Positions 56,364 through 64,000 of a stretch of DNA of 64,000 nt are shown piece by piece (the first letter of the stretch is position 1; each line of letters starts with the position of its first letter). The stretch comes from Candidatus Woesearchaeota archaeon (GTDB lineage: Archaea > Nanobdellota > Nanobdellia > Woesearchaeales > JABIAG01). The stretch spans positions 158,830-222,829 of the forward strand of contig JABIAG010000003.1 in assembly GCA_018653365.1 (NCBI GenBank), read 5' to 3'. The notes below the pieces were generated by a model that made no database searches, had not been told where the DNA came from, and saw nothing but the letters and a program-made list of their open reading frames with translations. Position numbers and translations under genes: made by a program.

Positions 56364-57539
56364 TTAGAATAGTCCTTTTAGCCAGGGAAAGATCAAACTA
56401 AACAATAATAACAATAAGATTATCATTGAGATAAATATCCATCTCTTGTTCGCTTTGGTCTTATTTTTGTATAATTTTTCTGATGCCGTTTTCACCATTC
56501 TTCCGCCATCGATTGGTCCAATAGGAAGTAAGTTAGCTAGTCCAATAAAAAAGCTTAATAGTCCGATCCATTTTAGTAATCCTCTTACCCAGGCATACAC
56601 ACCATATCCAATTTTATTGACGCCTTCTTTGACTTTTAGCTCATTTTTAATATTGCTTATCCCAATAAATGCTTTTTTTGTATCTGGACTCTCAGTTGTT
56701 ATTAATGTATATTCTTGCTCTTCATCCCCTAATGTGATTGCATCTCCAACCTTCACAAAGTTCATGTTATCTATGAATTGCTGTACTGTGTTTACTTGTT
56801 CACCGTTCATTTTACTTACAACTATGCCTTCAGGTAACACTGCGGAAGGATATCCCTCGAGTTTATCAAACGTGAATCCGTTTGGTTCTGTTAATGCATT
56901 ATCAGTTGGTGCAAATACAAACATGAATAGTAAAAGGATGATTAATGCGGTTAGTATGTTAGCAAAGGGTCCTGCGGCAAATATTGAGTATTGAACAACA
57001 TCCGTTTGTTTATTCATCTCTTTTTCTTCAGGTTCTACAAATGCTAGTGGGATTAGTGGAACAATGATTGCAAAGAAGCCAAGTCCTGAGTTTTTAATTT
57101 TTACACCGTGTGCTTTTGCCACAATTCCATGAGCAAATTCGTGTATTACTACTAAAACAAACAATGCAATAATCCAGTACCAGAATGGTAGAAATCCAAT
57201 TCCTGGAATTGTTGTTTGTGGTAAGACTAATGCAACTCCTGCTTGTGTTGCTGGTTTGATTAACGCAACTACCGCTGCTTGTATTATGCTCACTACAATA
57301 ACGACCATGCCTATGAATCCAATTCCAATTCCTATATAACCTAGTAATTTGATTAGTTCTTTATATTTTTTAGAAATCTTGTTAATGAACTTAAGTCCAA
57401 AGTTTGTTCGATACAGTCCTGCGTATAATACTGGAAAGAGCATTTTTTGCAGTTCTAACTTTTTTCTATGTCTGACAATGATTATACTTAGAACTATAAC
57501 AAAAATTATCAAAGATATCCATTGAAAGTCTAATATCAT
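56364..57539 (-). CDS. Site-2 protease family (M50) with PDZ-like domain
   Basis: VLVVIHEFAHGIVAKAHG (HExxH), ANLLPIGPIDGGRM. Confidence 0.92.
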   Translation of the reverse strand: MILDFQWISLIIFVIVLSIIIVRHRKKLELQKMLFPVLYAGLYRTNFGLKFINKISKKYKELIKLLGYIGIGIGFIGMVVIVVSIIQAAVVALIKPATQAGVALVLPQTTIPGIGFLPFWYWIIALFVLVVIHEFAHGIVAKAHGVKIKNSGLGFFAIIVPLIPLAFVEPEEKEMNKQTDVVQYSIFAAGPFANILTALIILLLFMFVFAPTDNALTEPNGFTFDKLEGYPSAVLPEGIVVSKMNGEQVNTVQQFIDNMNFVKVGDAITLGDEEQEYTLITTESPDTKKAFIGISNIKNELKVKEGVNKIGYGVYAWVRGLLKWIGLLSFFIGLANLLPIGPIDGGRMVKTASEKLYKNKTKANKRWIFISMIILLLLLFSLIFPWLKGLF

Positions 57540-57567
57540 ATTTTTTTAACTAAATTAGAAGTATAAA

Positions 57568-57661
57568 AATGTTTACTTTTTGTTAAATTAAAACTGTGGG
57601 CTCGACCAAAGGGAGACCCACTTCGCTTCGCATTGGCGAAAGAATGCAATGTTTACTTTTT
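57568..57661. repeat. 14-bp direct repeats AATGTTTACTTTTT flanking a 66-bp GC-rich hairpin segment
   Basis: Copies at 57568-57581 and 57648-57661; between them GTGGG...CCCAC and TTCGC-ATTG-GCGAA stems. Confidence 0.75.
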
Positions 57662-57814
57662 CCTTGGAGAACGTAATTTTTTGGCATTACACTTTCTGCA
57701 TTTGATTTTTTCAGCTACTACTTTCATCGGATCTGCTTTTATTGTGCTTCCACACTTTTTGCATACATACCTTCTTGAGTAGTTTCTTGCAACTGCTTCT
57801 TCGAATTTTGCCAT
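57653..57814 (-). CDS. Ribosomal protein L40e-like zinc protein (53 aa)
   Basis: MAKFEEAVARNYSRRYVCKKCGSTIKADPMKVVAEKIKCRKCNAKKLRSPRKK; CxxC...CxxC; absent from the ORF track because it is short. Confidence 0.8.
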   Translation of the reverse strand: MAKFEEAVARNYSRRYVCKKCGSTIKADPMKVVAEKIKCRKCNAKKLRSPRKK

Positions 57815-57815
57815 T

Positions 57816-58211
57816 TTATTCTTTTACCTGTTTCATTACTTTATTGTCCATTATTGTCCAATAAATTATGTTTGCTCCAGATACTGCACTTTCTTTTAGT
57901 TCTTCTGGAATGTCTAAGTCGAATGTTTCGTATGTTTCAGAGTCCATTACGTTTGCTTTGTCTCCGTTTATTGATAATATTTGTGCTCCTTTCTTTCCTA
58001 CGATTGGAACATCAATGTGATCATGTCCTGGTGCTACTACAACTCTTTTTTTGCCGTCTATTAGGCCTGAACCTGTTAATCGAACTTTTGCGTGTCCGTG
58101 TTTTCCAGGTCTTGAAATTTCAACGCTAAATACTTTACACGCTGCGCCTTCAATAACAACATAATTTCCTTTTTGAAGAGTTCCTATCCCCACTGGTTTT
58201 GTTTCTCCCAT
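57816..58211 (-). CDS. Translation initiation factor aIF5A
   Basis: CKVFSVEISRPGKHGHAKVRL (hypusination-site loop) plus C-terminal OB fold. Confidence 0.95.
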   Translation of the reverse strand: MGETKPVGIGTLQKGNYVVIEGAACKVFSVEISRPGKHGHAKVRLTGSGLIDGKKRVVVAPGHDHIDVPIVGKKGAQILSINGDKANVMDSETYETFDLDIPEELKESAVSGANIIYWTIMDNKVMKQVKE

Positions 58212-58214
58212 AAC

Positions 58215-58886
58215 TTAAAGGGGAAAGAAATTCTTTATAAAGTTTTTCTTTACTTTTTTCTTTCTAACGAGCTGTTTTATCTTTGCTTCTATCTCTTGCC
58301 AGTTCTCAAATTGTTTTTCTAATGCTTTAAATTGAGTTGTGTGATAGCGTAATTGTCCATTTTTTGATTGAAACGACTCTTTTTTATGTAATAATTCGTG
58401 ATACATCACATAATCTAATATGTTAAGGTCGTCTTTTAATATTGTGCTTATTGTGATGGTGTCATTATGGTAGTTGTATGCTCCCAATTGACGTATTGAT
58501 GCCTGTCCAAACCTTAAATTTGGAAGATCCATTAATTCATTAAAGTATTTAATGTTTACACGGTCAAAGCTTTCTTTTAACATTGGATCTGTTTTGGTAA
58601 TCGGGGTGTATTTGGAGAGGTTTCTAACAAAGCTTTCATAAAGTTCTGTGTATAACGTGCTTTTCTTTTGTTTAAACATTCGCATTAGCAAGTGTTGTAT
58701 TAGTCCAATCTTGATTTCTTCACCAATATCTTTCCATTTTTTGCTTAGACCTATTTCAATGAAGTTTCCCTGTCTACGAATGTTAGCGTTAAAATCACTA
58801 AACTTTCCTGAATATTTTATTTTAGAAATATAATTAAATTCTTTTTCTGGATACAATGCAGTGAATGCTTTCTTAATAAGACTCAT
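58215..58886 (-). CDS. Zinc metallopeptidase-like (YgjP/SprT-like, HELLH)
   Basis: DYVMYHELLHKKESF. Confidence 0.7.
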   Translation of the reverse strand: MSLIKKAFTALYPEKEFNYISKIKYSGKFSDFNANIRRQGNFIEIGLSKKWKDIGEEIKIGLIQHLLMRMFKQKKSTLYTELYESFVRNLSKYTPITKTDPMLKESFDRVNIKYFNELMDLPNLRFGQASIRQLGAYNYHNDTITISTILKDDLNILDYVMYHELLHKKESFQSKNGQLRYHTTQFKALEKQFENWQEIEAKIKQLVRKKKVKKNFIKNFFPL

Positions 58887-59140
58887 TGAATAGAAACTTT
58901 GCCTGATAAGCTTTGTCCGGGCATGCCGGTTTCAAATAGTACTCTTACTGCACCTTTGTTACCATGAACCGCGGTAATTTTACCATTTAGTTTTTTTCCA
59001 GAAGGACTTTTCCATACTACTTTCTTACCTACTAACTCTTTAGCTTTTTCTTTATCGGTTATACCCTCAGCTACAACGATCATTTGATTTGTTGTTTGAG
59101 TGTGTCTTCCGCTTCTAAAGTTAGATATTGTTCCTTCCAT
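58883..59140 (-). CDS. 50S ribosomal protein L35Ae
   Basis: GTISNFRSGRHTQTTNQMIVV ... GKKVVWKSPSGKKLNGKITAVHGNKGAVRVLFETGMPGQ. Confidence 0.92.
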   Translation of the reverse strand: MEGTISNFRSGRHTQTTNQMIVVAEGITDKEKAKELVGKKVVWKSPSGKKLNGKITAVHGNKGAVRVLFETGMPGQSLSGKVSIQ

Positions 59141-59193
59141 ACTAAGTAAGTAAAAACAAACCCTTTAAAAAGATTCTGTTTTTCTCTATATAT

Positions 59194-60225
59194 ATGATCA
59201 GTTTAGCACAAATTAGGAAAGAATTAGATTCTTGTAAGAAACCATTATTCTTTTTCCATGATGACGCCGATGGTCTGTCATCTTTTTTATTATTATATCG
59301 TTATGTGGGTGAGGGTAAGGGAGTTCCTATCAAATATGGTCCTGGCATTGACGAAACTTTTTTGAGAAGGATAGAGGAATTTTCTCCAGACAAAGTGTTC
59401 ATTACAGATATGGCAATCGTTTCTCAGGAGTTTATTCAACAAGTTAAAGTTCCAATTATCTGGATTGATCACCATCCTGTTTCTGAGGATTTAGACTATA
59501 ATGGAACTAAATATTATAATCCGCGAGTTAAGAATCCTGATAAAAACATTCCTGCAACTAAGATTTGTTATGATATTGTTAAACAGGATTTGTGGGTTGG
59601 GGCAGTTGGAACTATTGGTGACTGGGTTTTCATTCCAAGTTTTATGAAAAAAGTAAGTAACGAATTTCCACAGTTTCTTTCCAAAAAGATCAAGACACCC
59701 GAGGATGCATTATTTAATTCCAAGTTTGGTTTGTTAGCAAGAATTTTTTCTAATGTTCTTAAAGGCAGAATTAGTGAGGTAAACAAGTGTATTAATGTGT
59801 TGACTAGAATTAAAGATCCTGAAGAAATTCTTAATCAGACCTCTTCTCAGGGAAATTTTATTTACAAACGTTACAAACATGTTAACCAGCCATATGCTGA
59901 ACTTTTGGAACGTGCAAAAAAACATGCTTCTGAAGATCCCTTCCTTATATTTTCTTATAAGGCGGATGAATCGTTTACAGGCGAACTTTCTAATGAACTT
60001 CTTTATCTTTATCCTGATAAGGTAACTATTGTTGCTAGAAAAAAATCTGGTGAAATGAGGTGTTCTTTACGTTCCCCCAAAAACATTAGTGTTAAAGATA
60101 TATTAGAAAAGTCTTTAGTTGGAATTGAGGGTAAAGGGGGTGGGCATCCCCAGGCTTGTGGTTGTTCTGTTAGGGAAGAATGTTGGGAAACTTTTATTGA
60201 GAATATGAGAAGAGAACTAGAATAG
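59194..60225 (+). CDS. DHH-family phosphoesterase (RecJ/GAN-like)
   Basis: FFHDDADGLSS (HDDADG), WIDHHPV, GGHPQACGCSV. Confidence 0.9.
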   Translation: MISLAQIRKELDSCKKPLFFFHDDADGLSSFLLLYRYVGEGKGVPIKYGPGIDETFLRRIEEFSPDKVFITDMAIVSQEFIQQVKVPIIWIDHHPVSEDLDYNGTKYYNPRVKNPDKNIPATKICYDIVKQDLWVGAVGTIGDWVFIPSFMKKVSNEFPQFLSKKIKTPEDALFNSKFGLLARIFSNVLKGRISEVNKCINVLTRIKDPEEILNQTSSQGNFIYKRYKHVNQPYAELLERAKKHASEDPFLIFSYKADESFTGELSNELLYLYPDKVTIVARKKSGEMRCSLRSPKNISVKDILEKSLVGIEGKGGGHPQACGCSVREECWETFIENMRRELE

Positions 60226-60600
60226 TGCGGTTTTTATACTTGCAATTGCTCTTTTAGGTGCGGGTTCTGGCACTGGTAAATAAGGGGCGCACATGTTGCA
60301 TAAGATTTCTATTGTTTGTGCTTGATCCTGTCGTGAAACCCCTCTGGCTTCATAAACTGGCTGATCGATTAAAAAGTTGTTATTTGTGGGAGAAAAACAA
60401 ACTCGTACTCGTAAATCAGGATCGGATACTCCTCGAATTATTAGAACTTCTCGCCCATGAGTGGGTTTTCTATACGTGAGATTTACTTGACCTACCCTAG
60501 TTGTTTCTCTTGTTCCATCAACTCGCTGTCCGGGTAGAATTGGAACCTCTGTTCCACTGGCACTAAGAACATCATACAATGTTCTTAAATTTGTTTGCAT
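60217..60600 (-). CDS. Hypothetical protein
   Basis: 127-aa ORF, product not recognised. Confidence 0.5.
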   Translation of the reverse strand: MQTNLRTLYDVLSASGTEVPILPGQRVDGTRETTRVGQVNLTYRKPTHGREVLIIRGVSDPDLRVRVCFSPTNNNFLIDQPVYEARGVSRQDQAQTIEILCNMCAPYLPVPEPAPKRAIASIKTALF

Positions 60601-60685
60601 TAACTAACAAGTTAGTCAAGTCAACCATATAAAAGTTGTGTTTTTAAGTTAAATTTATAAATACTTTACATTCTCTTATTCTCAT

Positions 60686-60757
60686 GCGCCGGTAGTCTAA
60701 TGGCTAGGATAGAGGCCTTCCAAGCCTTTGATCAGGGTTCGAATCCCTGCCGGCGCA
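60686..60757 (+). tRNA. tRNA-Gly(TCC)
   Basis: GCGCCGG/CCGGCGC acceptor; anticodon stem GAGGC/GCCTT with loop CT-TCC-AA; AGGG-TTCGAAT-CCCT T-arm. Confidence 0.93.
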
Positions 60758-60792
60758 TATTTTATATGCTCTACTGCGTTAAAAATACAAAA

Positions 60793-60942
60793 ATGAATTT
60801 TCAAGACATATTAGGAGCGGGTTTGGTTGTAGTGGGAATTGCCCTTTTGAATAGCAATAAACTTATTGGAATGCTATTTATTGGATTTGGATTAGGTTAT
60901 AATGTACGGCCTTTAATACAAAAAGCTTTTATTAAAAAATAA
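60793..60942 (+). CDS. Small membrane protein (49 aa)
   Basis: MNFQDILGAGLVVVGIALLNSNKLIGMLFIGFGLGYNVRPLIQKAFIKK. Confidence 0.5.
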   Translation: MNFQDILGAGLVVVGIALLNSNKLIGMLFIGFGLGYNVRPLIQKAFIKK

Positions 60943-61079
60943 TTAGACGCAGGTGATTGTAGGCTGGCTGCCAGGCACATCCATTTCTTTAACGCTAACG
61001 TATTTAAATATTTCTTAAGTTATTAAACACAACATTTAAAATGCTGATCTCGCTTACTTATTTTGTGGAGGGAATTAAA

Positions 61080-61181
61080 ATGACATCTGAAAAGTTAACC
61101 TGTGATGATATGTGTTTTTTAAAAAAGAAGAAAGGGAAGAAGTTAGATGACGAAATTCATGATAACGAGTGTAAATGTTAA
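61080..61181 (+). CDS. Cys-containing microprotein (33 aa) upstream of rubrerythrin
   Basis: GGAGGG then ATG; MTSEKLTCDDMCFLKKKKGKKLDDEIHDNECKC stop; directly followed by the rubrerythrin SD. Confidence 0.5.
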   Translation: MTSEKLTCDDMCFLKKKKGKKLDDEIHDNECKC

Positions 61182-61191
61182 GGAGGATATT

Positions 61192-61743
61192 ATGAAAACT
61201 GAAGAAAACTTAAAAAAAGCATTTGCTGGCGAAAGTCAAGCAAGAAACAAATACGATTATTTTGCTAAAGTTGCAAGAAAAGAAGGGTATCATTACATTG
61301 CTAAAATTTTTGATGAAACCGCGATTAACGAACAACAACACGCAAAAGACGAATTTAAATTACTAAAAGGAATTAGCAATACTAAAGATAATCTTAAAGC
61401 AGCCATTGAAGGAGAGCATTACGAAACCTCTGAGATGTATCCTCAAATGCAAAAAGATGCAGAAGAAGAGGGTAATGAAGAAGCTGCTAAACTTTTTAAA
61501 GAAGTTGCTGAAGTTGAAGCAGAACATGAAGCGCGTTATAAGAAAATTCTTGAAATGTTAGAAGGCAACACCCTCTACAAACGAGACAAACCTATTCGAT
61601 GGAAGTGTGGTAAATGCGGGTATGTTCATACTGGTACTGAACCTCCTGAAGAGTGTCCGTCATGTAAACATGAAAAAGGATATTTTGAACCTGAATGTAT
61701 GTGTTTTGAAGCTGATTGTGAGAGGTGTGATGATGGCTGTTAA
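61192..61743 (+). CDS. Rubrerythrin
   Basis: MKTEENLKKAFAGESQARNKYDYFAKVARKEG diiron motifs; C-terminal CGKCGYVHTGTEPPEECPSCKH rubredoxin-like site; AGGAGG upstream. Confidence 0.95.
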   Translation: MKTEENLKKAFAGESQARNKYDYFAKVARKEGYHYIAKIFDETAINEQQHAKDEFKLLKGISNTKDNLKAAIEGEHYETSEMYPQMQKDAEEEGNEEAAKLFKEVAEVEAEHEARYKKILEMLEGNTLYKRDKPIRWKCGKCGYVHTGTEPPEECPSCKHEKGYFEPECMCFEADCERCDDGC

Positions 61744-62113
61744 AAATGAACTGTATAAGTGTGAAATTTGTGGGAATGTAGTTTCTATTGTTGAAGCTGG
61801 ACCTGGAGAATTAGTTTGTTGCGGACAAGAGATGAATATTCTTACTGCTAAAACCGAAGACGAAGGAAAAGAAAAACACGTTCCTGTTTTAAGTGTTGAA
61901 GGGGATAAAGTTGTTGTTAATGTAGGTAGTATACCTCACCCAATGGATGAAACTCATTTTATTGAACTAGTTCAATTATTTGATGGGGATGAATTAGTTG
62001 GAGAAAAAAAGATTTTTCCAGGGGAACAACCTCGAATTGAATTTGCTGCAAACGTTTCAAATGAATTTAAAGTAAGGGCGTTATGCAATGTTCATGGTTT
62101 ATGGACCTCATAA
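61730..62113 (+). CDS. Desulfoferrodoxin/superoxide reductase
   Basis: YKCEICGNVVSIVEAGPGELVCCGQEM, IPHPMDETHFIEL, RALCNVHGLW. Confidence 0.95.
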   Translation: MMAVKNELYKCEICGNVVSIVEAGPGELVCCGQEMNILTAKTEDEGKEKHVPVLSVEGDKVVVNVGSIPHPMDETHFIELVQLFDGDELVGEKKIFPGEQPRIEFAANVSNEFKVRALCNVHGLWTS

Positions 62114-62709
62114 ACGAGATTAATCACCTTCCTAAAGACGTAACTGCTCTAGTTAATACTAGGTTAAAAGAGTTTACTAATTTAGGAAATGCAACTAATC
62201 TTGAATGGTTTTCAGAACTTTGTTTTTGTATTCTTACGGCTAATTCAAAAGCGGCAACTGCATTAAAGATTCAAGAAGAACTCAATACTTGTTTTCATTC
62301 TGCATCTGAAACCAAGATTAAATCTTGCATCATTAAACACAAACATCGTTTTCATAACAACAAAACAAAGTACATACTTGAGGCAAGAAAGTACAAAAAC
62401 ATTAGGGATATTATCACAAAGCAGGAAAAACCTCGAGAATGGTTGGTTAACAACATTAAAGGTTTAGGTTACAAAGAATCATCTCATTTTTTAAGAAATG
62501 TTGGTTACACTAACTACTCCATTCTTGATCGACATATTATTAATCTGATGAAAGAACATAACTTGATTGAAACTGAAATAACTCTAAACAAGACCGTTTA
62601 TTTACAAATAGAAAAAATATTTATCAAATTAGCAAACAAACTTAATGTAACTCCTGCTAAACTTGATTTATTAATGTGGTTCCTAAAAACAGGAAAAGTA
62701 CTAAAATGA
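62101..62709 (+). CDS. 8-oxoguanine DNA glycosylase/AP lyase (archaeal Ogg2-type)
   Basis: LCFCILTANSKAATALKIQEEL, NIKGLGYKESSHFLRNVGYTNYSILDRHIINLM (HhH and catalytic D). Confidence 0.85.
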   Translation: MDLINEINHLPKDVTALVNTRLKEFTNLGNATNLEWFSELCFCILTANSKAATALKIQEELNTCFHSASETKIKSCIIKHKHRFHNNKTKYILEARKYKNIRDIITKQEKPREWLVNNIKGLGYKESSHFLRNVGYTNYSILDRHIINLMKEHNLIETEITLNKTVYLQIEKIFIKLANKLNVTPAKLDLLMWFLKTGKVLK

Positions 62710-63416
62710 TTCAGCATATTAAATTTACAAGTAATAAAAACACGCTTGTAGGAATTTTAGAAAAAAATAATTCTGGTTCCACCATCACAATTCTAGTTCC
62801 GGGGTATAACCAAACAAAAACTCATTTCAGATTTCTTACAAAAAAATTAAGAAAAAATAGTTTAAACTTTTTTACTTTTGATCTTTCAGGGGTTGGTGAA
62901 TCTGATGGGGAGTTTATTAAACAAAACATTTCTTCTTGGTCTAATGATTTAATTTCATCTATTGATTTTGTAAAAAAGAAAGGGTTCGAGATTGTTAACT
63001 TAATAGGTTATAGTATGGGTGGGGCGATTTGTTTAAATGCTTCTTTAAAGAGAAAGATTAGCAAAATGGTTTTAAAAGCCCCTGTTTCTAATCTTGCTAA
63101 AATTATCGAAATGTTTTATCATAATAAAATGGATTTATTTCAAAAAAATAAAAAAATTCATTACTTTAATTTTTATGGTAAAAAAGTATTTCTTTATTAT
63201 CAATTATATTTAGATTCTAAGAAGAATAATCTTCTATTCCCTTATTCAATTTCAACTCCAACTTTATTAATTCAGGGCAGTAAAGATACGTTTGTTCCTG
63301 CTTCGCATACAAGACAATTAGCTAAGTTAATTCCTAATTCAAAGTTAATTCTTTTCAAGAATAAAGGGCATGTACTTTTCAATACTAACGAATTAGTAAT
63401 TGACTGGTTAACGTAA
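62706..63416 (+). CDS. Alpha/beta hydrolase
   Basis: LVPGYNQTKTHFRFL, NLIGYSMGGAICL (GxSxG), FKNKGHVLFN. Confidence 0.85.
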   Translation: MIQHIKFTSNKNTLVGILEKNNSGSTITILVPGYNQTKTHFRFLTKKLRKNSLNFFTFDLSGVGESDGEFIKQNISSWSNDLISSIDFVKKKGFEIVNLIGYSMGGAICLNASLKRKISKMVLKAPVSNLAKIIEMFYHNKMDLFQKNKKIHYFNFYGKKVFLYYQLYLDSKKNNLLFPYSISTPTLLIQGSKDTFVPASHTRQLAKLIPNSKLILFKNKGHVLFNTNELVIDWLT

Positions 63417-63448
63417 TATTTATATAGTCGCTTTCTAATTTTTATGTT

Positions 63449-64000
63449 ATGAAACTGTTAACCTTGTTTGTTTTATTTATTTTGCTTTTATCTTGTGGTG
63501 TTTTTGGTGCTTCTTCTAGTAAAAGTAAGATGGGTGTTGTTTTTGTTGATGTTGATGAGGTTGATTTGGGGGATGACGTTCAAGTTTTTTTAACTCCTAA
63601 CGGGGGAGGTTTTTATCGTAATGTTTATCTTTGTAAAGAAGGGGGTTCAGGTTACCGTCAGCCTTGTGGTGTTGGGAATCAGTATACGGGGGTTTATTCG
63701 GCTGCTTCGAAGTATTGGCGTGTTTTTAAGCCTACTGAGTTTTTTTTTAATGTTCCTCAACAGTTAGTTGAGGGGGAGTATTTTTTTGCGGTTTATGATT
63801 ATTCTTCTCGTTCTTATGTTAATTCTAAGTCATTTGATGTTAATGCTCTTAGTTTTCCTACAACGGTTTCTTGTTCTAGATCAAAATCTTTTTTTCATCG
63901 GGGTGCTTGCCAGCCTTCTTATTGTTCTATAAATGGGATGGAGCCTGATTCTTTTCGGAATTGTTATCATCGTTCTTATAGTTGGGGGGGGGGGGCTTGG
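63449..64000 (+). CDS. Secreted hypothetical protein, partial (runs off right edge)
   Basis: MKLLTLFVLFILLLSCGVFGASSSKSKMGVVFVDVDEVDLGDDVQVFLTPNGGGFYRNVYLCKEGG... open to window end. Confidence 0.65.
   Translation, partial: MKLLTLFVLFILLLSCGVFGASSSKSKMGVVFVDVDEVDLGDDVQVFLTPNGGGFYRNVYLCKEGGSGYRQPCGVGNQYTGVYSAASKYWRVFKPTEFFFNVPQQLVEGEYFFAVYDYSSRSYVNSKSFDVNALSFPTTVSCSRSKSFFHRGACQPSYCSINGMEPDSFRNCYHRSYSWGGGAW

Noticed and set aside
60700-60792. N-terminal part of the 80-aa ORF at 60700-60942
   Set aside because: Overlaps the tRNA-Gly gene; a start at 60793 (MNFQDILG) is more plausible.

Overview
AT-rich archaeal chromosome segment, probably from a small-genome DPANN-type lineage (lineage is inference). 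Archaeal markers include AglB/STT3, aIF5A, L35Ae, an L40e-like protein, fibrillarin plus Nop5, SecDF, geranylgeranyl-reductase-like flavoproteins, TATA boxes of the TTTATAAA type and an intron-containing tRNA-Trp. From left to right the window holds: a truncated PhnD-like lipoprotein; a long surface-glycan locus (flippase, GT2/GT4/GT9 glycosyltransferases, methyltransferases, three CDP-alcohol phosphatidyltransferase homologues) with an embedded sulfate-activation module; AglB; a cell-surface protein cluster; a PLD-lipoprotein/HTH locus around a TGAGAC repeat array; valS/cysS; an rRNA-modification operon; SecDF; tgt; a bacterial-type cyclopropane synthase; a small ribosomal/translation operon; and an oxidative-stress cluster. 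No CRISPR array, transposase or rRNA was recognised. The best candidates for undescribed biology are: (1) a winged-HTH fused to pyruvate kinase heading a sat/cysC operon, with 20-bp-spaced operator-like repeats at its promoter; (2) a 13-copy TGAGAC iteron array, partly phased at exactly 11 bp, upstream of an HTH gene; (3) a homologue of the ArmA/Rmt 16S rRNA methyltransferases in an operon with fibrillarin and an N-terminally reduced Nop5; (4) a secF-secD gap made of four consecutive perfect stem-loops, the last enclosing the secD start codon. All family calls come from reading motifs by eye; no database search was run.
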